From Bacteroidales bacterium (GTDB lineage Bacteria; Bacteroidota; Bacteroidia; Bacteroidales; VadinHA17): DNA of 7,530 bases. The stretch covers positions 8,531 through 16,060 of the forward strand of contig DOTV01000243.1 in NCBI GenBank assembly GCA_003520925.1, written 5' to 3'. Shown here piece by piece: positions 1 through 6,010 of the stretch (its first letter is position 1; each line of letters begins with the position of its first letter). A program made the position numbers and the translations under genes. The notes under the pieces are model-generated. The model had not been told where the DNA came from and ran no database searches. It saw only the letters and a list, made by a program, of their open reading frames with translations.

Positions 1-23
1 TTTTTTCCAATTAATCCCTGCAT
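1..23 (-). CDS. rplC: 50S ribosomal protein L3, N-terminal fragment (cut by window edge)
   Basis: Only the first seven complete codons and part of an eighth are in the window. They translate to MQGLIGK followed by AA, which fits another Lys. This matches the very conserved L3 N-terminus (M-x-GLIGKKIGMT). L3 is a large-subunit protein that binds 23S rRNA near the peptidyl transferase centre and acts early in 50S assembly. The ATG lies 21 nt downstream of the rpsJ stop on the same strand, with AAAGAG just before it as a weak ribosome-binding sequence. rpsJ followed by rplC is the usual head of the S10 operon, so context and sequence agree. The rest of the gene lies beyond the left edge. The call rests on few residues but is well supported by position. 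Confidence 0.88.
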
Positions 24-44
24 CTCTTTATTGCTTTACTGGTT

Positions 45-350
45 TCACACTTTTATTTCTACTTCAACCCCGCTTGGAAGTTCCAGCTTCATCAGAGCAT
101 CAATCGTTTTTGGCGTTGAGCTGTAGATGTCGAGCAGCCTTTTATAGGATGAAAGCTGAAACTGTTCCCTTGCTTTCTTGTTCACGAACGGGGAACGAAG
201 AACCGTATAGATCTTCTTATGTGTCGGAAGCGGAATGGGACCACTTACAACAGCACCGGTCGATTTTACTGTCTTAACGATCTTCTCTGCAGATTTATCC
301 ACAAGATTGTGATCATAAGATTTCAGTTTGATACGAATTTTCTGACTCAT
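45..350 (-). CDS. rpsJ: 30S ribosomal protein S10
   Basis: The 101-residue product has the usual S10 length and the typical start, with KIRIKLKSYDH at residues 4-14. The GPIPLPT motif (38-44) and RSPFVNKKAREQF (52-64) are family hallmarks. S10 sits in the head of the 30S subunit; in other bacteria it also pairs with NusB in transcription antitermination, which cannot be judged here. The ATG begins only 4 nt after the fusA stop codon, with AAAGAA just upstream, so translational coupling to fusA is likely. rplC follows after 21 nt. The gene ends in TGA, while the other complete ribosomal genes here end in TAA. No truncation or missing conserved segment is visible. Confidence 0.98.
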   Translation of the reverse strand: MSQKIRIKLKSYDHNLVDKSAEKIVKTVKSTGAVVSGPIPLPTHKKIYTVLRSPFVNKKAREQFQLSSYKRLLDIYSSTPKTIDALMKLELPSGVEVEIKV

Positions 351-354
351 TTCT

Positions 355-2457
355 TTAAAGAATTTTTCCTTTTGTAATTTCTATAATTCTGTTTGCGATT
401 TCTGCAGGCACCTCTTCATAATGGGAAAACTCCATTGTCGAAGTTGCTCTTCCCGAGGTAAGGGTTCTGAGTACTGTAACATAACCGAATTTCTCGGCCA
501 GAGGTACTTTTGCTTTAACAACCCTTGCTCCTGCCTTCGATTCCATACCTTCCACCCTGCCTCTTCTCCTGTTAAAATCGCTGATTACATCACCAACATA
601 CTCCTCAGGGGTGACAACCTCCGTTGACATTATTGGCTCAAGGATGACGGGATTACATTTCCCCGCATATTTCCTGAATGCCTGTTTTGCAGCAATTTCA
701 AAGGAAAGGGCGTCGGAATCTACAGGATGGTATGAACCGTCTCTGAGTACTACTTTAAGGTTTTCGAGAGGGAAACCCGCCAGCGGACCGTTTGACATTG
801 CTTCACGGAATCCTTTTTCAACCGACGGGATAAACTCTTTGGGAATATTTCCTCCCTTGACCTCATTTACAAATTCGAGACCTCTGATGCTATTATCTGC
901 CGGCATCAGCGCAGCATATATGTCGGCAAATTTTCCTCTGCCTCCGGTCTGCTTCTTAAAAACTTCACGAAATTCAGTGGTCGTTGTTATTGCTTCCTTA
1001 TAAGCAACCTGGGGTACACCCTGATTACACTCAACCTTAAACTCACGTTTTAAACGGTCGATAAGAATTTCAAGATGCAATTCTCCCATTCCATTAATAA
1101 TAGTCTGCCCGCTGTCGGGATCAACTCTTACCTGGAATGTGGGATCTTCTTCTGCAAGCTTGTTAAGCGCAACCGACAGCTTATCAACATCGGCCTGGGT
1201 CTTAGGTTCAACCGCTACACCTATTACTGGCTCAGGGAAATCCATTGATTCAAGTGTAATCGGCTTGTTAATTGCGCAGAGAGTATCCCCTGTTCTCAGA
1301 TCCTTGAATCCTACACCTGCACAGATATCTCCAGCTGAAACGCTCTCTTCGGGATTCTGCTTGTTTGCATGCATCTGGAACAACCGGTTGACCCTGTCTC
1401 TTTTACCGGTCCTTGTATTGAGAACAGTATCTCCTGCATGAAGAACACCTGAATAAATACGAAGAAATACAAGCCTTCCCACATAAGGATCGGTAGCTAT
1501 TTTGAATGCAAGGGCAGCCAGAGGCTCATTATCATCAGGCTCCCGGCTGATTTCATTATCATTTCTCGGATCAATTCCCGTAACCGCACCAATATCCACC
1601 GGTGAAGGCAGAAACTCAACAGCTGCATCGAGAAGGTTCTGAATCCCTTTATTCTTGAACGCCGAACCGCAAATTACGGGTATTGCCAGCCCCAGGATTG
1701 TGGATTTTCTGAGAGCGGTCACAATTTCATCCCCGGTTATTGAATCATGATCTTCGAGGAACCTGGCAAGAAGGGTATCGTCGACATTGGCGACCGACTC
1801 TATAAGCTTAGCTCTCCACTCTTCCGCCTCTTCAAAAAGATCCTTCGGAATATCTTCAACTTCATATGTTGTTCCGGTGGTATCGTTGTTGTACCAGACG
1901 ATTGCCTTCATACTTATAAGGTCAATCACTCCCCTGAAGTTCTCTTCGGCACCGATGGGCAGCTGTACCGGAACAGGATTTGCTCCGAGTTTTTGTTCTA
2001 TCTGATGGACAACGCTGAAAAAATCGGCTCCTGCCCTGTCCATCTTATTTACAAAAGCTATTCTGGGAACATTGTATTTGTCAGCCTGCCGCCATACAGT
2101 TTCAGACTGCGGCTCAACCCCGCCAACGGCGCAGAAAACTGCCACGGCTCCATCAAGAACCCTGAGTGACCGTTCAACCTCGACAGTAAAATCAACGTGG
2201 CCCGGAGTATCAATAATGTTTATCTTATATTCGTTATCTCTGACTTTCCAGAAAGCAGTAGTAGCAGCTGAAGTAATTGTAATACCTCTCTCCTGCTCCT
2301 GAATCATCCAGTCCATCTGGGCATTGCCATCATGCACCTCACCCATGCGATGAGTCCGGCCGGTATAAAACAGAATACGCTCTGTCGTAGTCGTCTTGCC
2401 GGCATCGATGTGGGCCATGATTCCGATGTTTCTGGTATATTTCAGGTTACTGTTCAT
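355..2457 (-). CDS. fusA: Translation elongation factor G (canonical GTPase)
   Basis: EF-G is the ribosomal GTPase that moves tRNAs and mRNA during translocation and, with RRF, recycles ribosomes. The 700-residue product has normal length and all G motifs: P-loop AHIDAGKTT (15-23), switch I RGITITSAATT (57-67), DTPGHVDF (83-90) with catalytic His87, and NKMD (137-140). Domain III carries GMGELHLEI. The two domain IV tip loops are visible as TGGRGK (504-509) and HPVDS (577-581). It ends after the usual domain V helix, in GKIL. It lies 29 nt downstream of rpsG and 4 nt upstream of rpsJ, inside the ribosomal operon. Upstream of the ATG is GGAAGAAG, a weak purine-rich site. This is the housekeeping EF-G and the natural reference for the divergent paralogue at 3762-5924. 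Confidence 0.99.
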   Translation of the reverse strand: MNSNLKYTRNIGIMAHIDAGKTTTTERILFYTGRTHRMGEVHDGNAQMDWMIQEQERGITITSAATTAFWKVRDNEYKINIIDTPGHVDFTVEVERSLRVLDGAVAVFCAVGGVEPQSETVWRQADKYNVPRIAFVNKMDRAGADFFSVVHQIEQKLGANPVPVQLPIGAEENFRGVIDLISMKAIVWYNNDTTGTTYEVEDIPKDLFEEAEEWRAKLIESVANVDDTLLARFLEDHDSITGDEIVTALRKSTILGLAIPVICGSAFKNKGIQNLLDAAVEFLPSPVDIGAVTGIDPRNDNEISREPDDNEPLAALAFKIATDPYVGRLVFLRIYSGVLHAGDTVLNTRTGKRDRVNRLFQMHANKQNPEESVSAGDICAGVGFKDLRTGDTLCAINKPITLESMDFPEPVIGVAVEPKTQADVDKLSVALNKLAEEDPTFQVRVDPDSGQTIINGMGELHLEILIDRLKREFKVECNQGVPQVAYKEAITTTTEFREVFKKQTGGRGKFADIYAALMPADNSIRGLEFVNEVKGGNIPKEFIPSVEKGFREAMSNGPLAGFPLENLKVVLRDGSYHPVDSDALSFEIAAKQAFRKYAGKCNPVILEPIMSTEVVTPEEYVGDVISDFNRRRGRVEGMESKAGARVVKAKVPLAEKFGYVTVLRTLTSGRATSTMEFSHYEEVPAEIANRIIEITKGKIL

Positions 2458-2486
2458 TATTTGTCTTCTTCCAGGGTAGATCTCAG

Positions 2487-2963
2487 TTAAAATCTGAAAT
2501 GGGCAAACGCCTTGTTAGCTTCTGCCATTCTGTGAGTATCTTCTTTTTTCTTGTAAGCGCCACCTTCAAGCTTATAGGCAGCCATAAGTTCTGCAGCCAG
2601 CCTTTCAGCCATTGAATGACCCGTTCTTTTCCTAGCAAATGAGATCATATTCTTCATGCTGATTGCTACTTTCCTGTCGGACCGTATTTCCATAGGAACC
2701 TGGAATGTGGCACCGCCGACACGCCTGGCTTTTACCTCAACCTGAGGAGTAACATTGTCGAGAGCCTGCTTGAATATTTCAAGAGGCGTCTTCCCTTCGC
2801 TTTTAAACTTGTCAGCGACTATGTCGAGAGAATCATAGAAGATTTTAAAAGCAAGATTCTTTTTACCACTAAACATAAGATTGTTCACAAACCTGGTTAC
2901 ATACGGATCGTGGTATTTCGGATCCGGTAACATAATCCTCTTCTTTGGTTTTGATTTTCTCAT
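2487..2963 (-). CDS. rpsG: 30S ribosomal protein S7
   Basis: S7 nucleates assembly of the 30S head by binding the 3' major domain of 16S rRNA, and it lines the E site. The 158-residue product has normal length. Recognisable segments are the DPKYHDPYVTRFVN stretch near the start (14-27), NVTPQVEVKARRVGGATFQVP in the middle (about 70-90), and the C-terminal MAEANKAFAHFRF. The ATG is 18 nt after the rpsL stop, with no Shine-Dalgarno sequence (preceding bases GATAAGATA). In E. coli, S7 represses its own operon through a roughly 100-nt rpsL-rpsG spacer. That spacer is far too short here to hold the same structure, so regulation must differ. Confidence 0.98.
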   Translation of the reverse strand: MRKSKPKKRIMLPDPKYHDPYVTRFVNNLMFSGKKNLAFKIFYDSLDIVADKFKSEGKTPLEIFKQALDNVTPQVEVKARRVGGATFQVPMEIRSDRKVAISMKNMISFARKRTGHSMAERLAAELMAAYKLEGGAYKKKEDTHRMAEANKAFAHFRF

Positions 2964-2981
2964 TATCTTATCAATTACGTG

Positions 2982-3356
2982 TTATTTCTTTGGCCTTTTT
3001 GCGCCATATTTTGATCTTCTCTGTGTACGGCCGTCAACTCCCGATGTATCGAGTGCGCCGCGAACAAGATGGTAACGGACACCGGGCAGATCCTTTACCC
3101 TGCCGCCTCTTATAAGCACTATTGAGTGCTCCTGAAGGTTATGTCCCTCACCCGGAATATAAGCGTTTACTTCCTTCTGATTTGTAAGCTTCACCCTGGC
3201 TACTTTCCTCATGGCTGAATTCGGTTTCTTTGGCGTGGTTGTGTAAACCCTCACACAAACTCCCCGTCTCTGAGGACATGAATCCAAAGCAGGAGCTTTG
3301 CTTTTATCTATCAGTCTTTTCCTGCCTTTTCTTACTAACTGCTGGATTGTCGGCAT
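2982..3356 (-). CDS. rpsL: 30S ribosomal protein S12
   Basis: S12 lies at the decoding centre and influences translational accuracy. The 124-residue product is the usual length. It begins PTIQQLVRKGR and contains TTTPKKPNSAMRK, with Lys43 and Lys44 in the PKKPNSA motif. It also has RGGRVKDLPGVRYH, with Lys88 and Asp89; the equivalent Asp is methylthiolated by RimO in some bacteria. Lys43 and Lys88 are the wild-type residues at the classical streptomycin-resistance positions, so no resistance substitution is seen at either site. It is the first gene of the leftward operon. A Bacteroidetes-type promoter lies at 3403-3435, about 45 bp before the ATG. No Shine-Dalgarno sequence is visible. Confidence 0.98.
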   Translation of the reverse strand: MPTIQQLVRKGRKRLIDKSKAPALDSCPQRRGVCVRVYTTTPKKPNSAMRKVARVKLTNQKEVNAYIPGEGHNLQEHSIVLIRGGRVKDLPGVRYHLVRGALDTSGVDGRTQRRSKYGAKRPKK

Positions 3357-3402
3357 AATAAAGTATGATTTTACATTAAATTTTATTCAAAAAAACGGTT
3401 CG

Positions 3403-3435
3403 CAAAGGTATTGATTTATTTTTTATAAATACAAA
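3403..3435 (-). promoter_or_regulatory. Promoter of the rpsL operon (Bacteroidetes sigma-ABfr type)
   Basis: Read on the minus strand, TTTG (3435-3432) is followed after 21 nt by TACCTTTG (3410-3403). This fits the Bacteroidetes primary-sigma consensus of TTTG near -33 and TAnnTTTG near -7, with about 19-21 nt between them. Transcription would start near 3396, leaving a leader of roughly 40 nt before the rpsL ATG at 3356. It is the only CAAAnnTA match I found on this strand in the upstream region. The exact start site is inferred. Confidence 0.75.
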
Positions 3436-3472
3436 CTAGTCTTATGTTTTTTTAAACTGTCATAAAGCATAC

Positions 3473-3502
3473 GTTTATCCAAACTGATTATCAGTGATAA
3501 AC
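3473..3502. promoter_or_regulatory. Nested palindrome in the divergent intergenic region (candidate operator or hairpin)
   Basis: The arms GTTTATC (3473-3479) and GATAAAC (3496-3502) are perfect inverse complements. Between them lies a second perfect palindrome, ACTGAT-T-ATCAGT (3483-3495), with CAA (3480-3482) as the only unpaired interruption. The element is about 40 bp upstream of the rpsL -33 box and about 210 bp upstream of the proposed fusA2 start site. It could bind a dimeric regulator or form an RNA hairpin. No regulator is identified and there is no T-run that would make it a classical terminator. Confidence 0.4.
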
Positions 3503-3640
3503 AGCTTCCTTAACGTCTCTTAAAATAAAATATCTTACTTAAATTTGTAAGTTATTAACAGGTTCCTTCCCGACCTTTCCCATGCGAATAATCGTTTTAT
3601 AAACTTACCTTGAGAGAAAAACCGGTACTCCTGCATTTCA

Positions 3641-3701
3641 AAAAACTGGTGCAAAGAAAATAAAAATTTTGTAATAATGAATCCTTTCTTAACCAGTTTT
3701 T
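3641..3701. repeat. Spaced inverted repeat upstream of fusA2
   Basis: AAAAACTGGT (3641-3650) and ACCAGTTTTT (3692-3701) are exact inverse complements separated by 41 nt. The right arm ends 10 bp before the candidate -7 box, so a protein bound there would overlap the promoter. The match includes five A/T pairs in an AT-rich region, so chance is possible. No known operator motif is recognised. Confidence 0.3.
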
Positions 3702-3711
3702 AAAAATTTAT

Positions 3712-3719
3712 TATTTTTG
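3712..3719 (+). promoter_or_regulatory. Candidate -7 promoter box for fusA2
   Basis: TATTTTTG fits the Bacteroidetes -7 consensus TAnnTTTG exactly. It would place the transcription start near 3725 and leave about 35 nt before the ATG at 3762. The matching -33 element is weak: TTTC at 3685-3688, at 23 nt spacing, is the nearest approximation to TTTG. A promoter with a poor -33 box often needs an activator, which would suit a conditionally expressed gene, but that is inference. Confidence 0.5.
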
Positions 3720-3761
3720 TCACCTCCAAATCAAGTATATAAAAAACAAGCAAATACTTAT

Positions 3762-5924
3762 ATGCCCATGAAAACTTATCAGACTGACCAGGTAAAGTGT
3801 GTATCACTGATTGGCAATTCCGGATCGGGGAAGACATGCCTGGCCGAAGCAATGCTCTTCAACGGAGGAGTGATTGAACGCAGAGGAACAATTGCTGGAA
3901 AGAATACAGTTTCAGATTACCGACCGATTGAGCAGGAGAACGGTAACTCAATTTTTTCAACTGTTCTTTATACAGAATGGCAGAATAAAAAAATCAACAT
4001 ACTTGATACTCCCGGCCTGGATGATTTCAGCGGCGGGGTGGTCTCTTCCCTTTATGCTACCGACTGTGCGGTACTGACAATAAATGTTCAGAACGGCGTT
4101 GAAGTAGGATCAGAGATACATTTCCGTCATGCTGAAAAAGTTAACAAGCCTCTTATTCTTGTTATTAATGGCCTTGATCATGAAAAAGCCAACTTTGACA
4201 AGTCGATTGAAATGATGAAGGACAGGTTCGGAAGCAATGTGATCCTGGTGCAGTTTCCCGTAAATGAAGGAGTGGGTTTTAACAGTGTCGTTGATGTTCT
4301 TAAGATGAAATTGCTCCAGTATCCTAAAGAGGGCGGAGCTGCCAAAGAGCTTGAGATTCCGGCTGAACACAAAAAGAGGGCTGAAGATTTACACAGCGCT
4401 CTTGTCGAAAAAGCAGCTGAAGCCGATGAGTCGCTTATGGAACTGTTTTTCTCAAATGATTCTCTCTCGGAAGAGGAGATAAGGAAAGGTATTGCAAAAG
4501 GTCTGCTTACCAGGGGATTGTTCCCGGTTTTTTGTATATCAGCCAAAAACAATATGGGAATTGACCGTCTTATGGAGTTCATTGTCAGCGAAGCTCCATC
4601 GGTTAACGACATGCCTTCCCCGTTAAACAGTAAGGGAGCCGAAGTAAAGCCAAACCCTGCAGGTCCAGGTTCAGTATACGTTTTCAAATCCTCAATTGAA
4701 GAGCACATAGGGGAAATAAACTATTTCAGGGTATGTTCAGGCAAAATTACCGAGAACCTCGATGTTGTCAACAGCAATAATGGTGTCAAGGAAAGATTAT
4801 CCCAGTTATATGTATGTGCAGGCAAAAACAGGACACGTGTTCCGGAATTACATACAGGCGATATAGGAGCCTTCGTAAAGCTTAAAAATACTAAAACAGA
4901 TCATACGCTGAATGTTCCAGGAAACGACTGGAGATATGCTGGGGTTAAATTCCCCGAGCCAAAATACCGCACTGCGATAAAGGCTCAGAGCGAGAGTGAT
5001 GATGAAAAGCTTGGAGAAGCCCTCAACAAAATCCACCTTGAGGATCCTACTATAATTATAGAATATTCAAAGGAACTTAAACAGATTATTGTTCACGGAC
5101 AGGGTGAATATCACCTGAACATTATGAAATGGCATCTCGACAATATTTACAAGATACCTACCAGTTATAATCCGCCGAAGATCCCGTACCGTGAAACTAT
5201 TACTAAATCCGCACCTGCCGACTACCGTCACAAAAAGCAATCGGGTGGTGCCGGACAGTTTGGTGAAGTCCATCTTATAATTGAGCCTTACACCGAAGGA
5301 TCATCCGAACTTTCAATGATGAAATTCGGCGGCAAGGAAATAAAGCTTTCGGTAAGAGGGAAAGATGAAATTGACCTTGACTGGGGAGGAAAATTAATAT
5401 ATGTCAATTGCATCGTGGGCGGATCGATCGATGCCAGGTTCATGCCTGCAATATTAAAAGGTATAATGGAGAAGATGGAGGTTGGCCCGCTTACCGGATC
5501 GTATGCCCGTGATATAAGGGTTTATGTTTACGACGGTAAGATGCACCCTGTTGATTCAAACGAAATTTCATTCAGGCTGGCTGGACGTAATGCATTCAGC
5601 ATAGCATTCAAAAATGCAGGTCCCAAGATCCTTGAGCCAATTTATGAAGTTGAGATAATGGTTCCGTCCGACAGGATGGGAGATGTAATAAGCGATCTTC
5701 AGGGACGCCGCGGAATGGTTCTCGGGATGTCGAGTGAGAAGAGGTTTGAGGTGATAAAAGCCAGAGTTCCTCTTGCTGAAATGAATAAATACTCTACTGC
5801 CCTAAGTTCAATAACCGGAGGCCGGGCAATGTATACAATGAAATTCCTGGAATATGCCCAGGTTCCTGGTGATGTTCAGGAGGCCGTCATAAAAGCTTAT
5901 ACCGAAGAGGAAGAAGAAGAATAG
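3762..5924 (+). CDS. fusA2: EF-G paralogue (FusA2/EF-G2 type) with degenerate GTPase motifs
   Basis: The 720-residue product is a complete five-domain EF-G homologue: G domain about 1-285, II about 305-395, III about 400-475, IV about 475-620 and V about 622-712. The P-loop GNSGSGKT (18-25) is intact. Three other G motifs are changed relative to the housekeeping EF-G in this window: switch I RGITI becomes NGNSI (60-64, Ser63 for the Mg-binding Thr), DTPGH becomes DTPGL (82-86, Leu86 for the catalytic His), and NKMD becomes NGLD (136-139). SAK (260-262) is present. The domain IV tips read SGGAGQFG (494-501) and HPVDS (595-599). The protein ends in six glutamates. An in-frame TTG at 3717 would add 15 residues but overlaps the -7 box, so the ATG at 3762 (or 3768) is preferred. 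In Bacteroides, EF-G2 is reported to lack GTPase activity and to act during carbon starvation; this gene is probably its orthologue. Confidence 0.92.
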   Translation: MPMKTYQTDQVKCVSLIGNSGSGKTCLAEAMLFNGGVIERRGTIAGKNTVSDYRPIEQENGNSIFSTVLYTEWQNKKINILDTPGLDDFSGGVVSSLYATDCAVLTINVQNGVEVGSEIHFRHAEKVNKPLILVINGLDHEKANFDKSIEMMKDRFGSNVILVQFPVNEGVGFNSVVDVLKMKLLQYPKEGGAAKELEIPAEHKKRAEDLHSALVEKAAEADESLMELFFSNDSLSEEEIRKGIAKGLLTRGLFPVFCISAKNNMGIDRLMEFIVSEAPSVNDMPSPLNSKGAEVKPNPAGPGSVYVFKSSIEEHIGEINYFRVCSGKITENLDVVNSNNGVKERLSQLYVCAGKNRTRVPELHTGDIGAFVKLKNTKTDHTLNVPGNDWRYAGVKFPEPKYRTAIKAQSESDDEKLGEALNKIHLEDPTIIIEYSKELKQIIVHGQGEYHLNIMKWHLDNIYKIPTSYNPPKIPYRETITKSAPADYRHKKQSGGAGQFGEVHLIIEPYTEGSSELSMMKFGGKEIKLSVRGKDEIDLDWGGKLIYVNCIVGGSIDARFMPAILKGIMEKMEVGPLTGSYARDIRVYVYDGKMHPVDSNEISFRLAGRNAFSIAFKNAGPKILEPIYEVEIMVPSDRMGDVISDLQGRRGMVLGMSSEKRFEVIKARVPLAEMNKYSTALSSITGGRAMYTMKFLEYAQVPGDVQEAVIKAYTEEEEEE

Positions 5925-5936
5925 AATATATTACAC

Positions 5937-6004
5937 GTACTCACCCCCTTTAATCCCCCTCTCTCCGCCGGTTGGCGGAGAGAAGGGGGCGGGGGGATGA
6001 GTAC
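5937..6004. repeat. 68-bp GC-rich imperfect palindrome between convergent genes
   Basis: From outside in, GTACTCA (5937-5943) pairs with TGAGTAC (5998-6004). CCCCC (5944-5948) pairs with GGGGG (5992-5996), leaving A5997 unpaired. CCCCC (5955-5959) pairs with GGGGG (5985-5989). TCTCTCCGCC (5960-5969) pairs with GGCGGAGAGA (5974-5983) around a GGTT loop, leaving A5984 unpaired. TTTAAT (5949-5954) forms an internal loop. The element fills most of the gap between fusA2 and the PII-like gene, which converge on it. No T-run follows on either strand, so it is not a classical intrinsic terminator, though so strong a stem could still stop or protect both transcripts. It resembles small dispersed palindromic repeats (REP or MITE-like), but this window has only one copy. 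Confidence 0.75.
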
Positions 6005-6010
6005 ATGAGG

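Larger units (their letters stand above)
3357..3761. other. Divergent AT-rich intergenic region between rpsL and fusA2
   Basis: No supported coding sequence or RNA gene was found in these roughly 400 bases. The content is strongly AT-rich compared with the flanking genes. It contains the leftward rpsL promoter, a rightward TAnnTTTG box just before fusA2, and a second rightward match, TAAATTTG (3540-3547), that has no TTTG at the right distance upstream. It also holds the nested palindrome at 3473-3502 and a 10-bp inverted repeat at 3641-3650 and 3692-3701. The region is long enough to hold upstream regulator sites for the EF-G paralogue. Confidence 0.7.

Noticed and set aside
351..354. A missing tuf gene between fusA and rpsJ, as a deletion
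   Set aside because: Absence of tuf at this place is normal in Bacteroidota, where it lies elsewhere, so it is not evidence of gene loss.
1747..2169. Open frame of 140 codons on the plus strand inside fusA
   Set aside because: It is antisense to the conserved fusA coding sequence and its product resembles no family; it is a by-product of codon use.
3540..3547. TAAATTTG as a second rightward promoter box
   Set aside because: It matches the -7 consensus, but no TTTG-like element lies 17-23 nt upstream and no gene starts soon after it. In AT-rich DNA such a match is expected by chance.
3582..3602. Tiny open frame ATGCGAATAATCG... of six codons in the intergenic region
   Set aside because: It is too short to support as a gene, with no conserved feature or ribosome-binding site.
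4178..4708. Open frame of 176 codons on the minus strand inside the EF-G paralogue
   Set aside because: It lies wholly antisense to a well-supported gene, its Ser/Leu-rich product has no recognisable family features, and no promoter is visible.
3762..5924. Tetracycline ribosomal protection protein (TetM/TetQ type) as identity of the EF-G paralogue
   Set aside because: Those proteins are about 640 residues and normally keep an active GTPase centre. This one is 720 residues, has degenerate G motifs and keeps the EF-G type HPVDS domain IV loop.
5937..6004. Classical Rho-independent terminator
   Set aside because: The stem is strong, but there is no T-run after it on either strand, so it is listed as a palindromic repeat with possible terminator activity.
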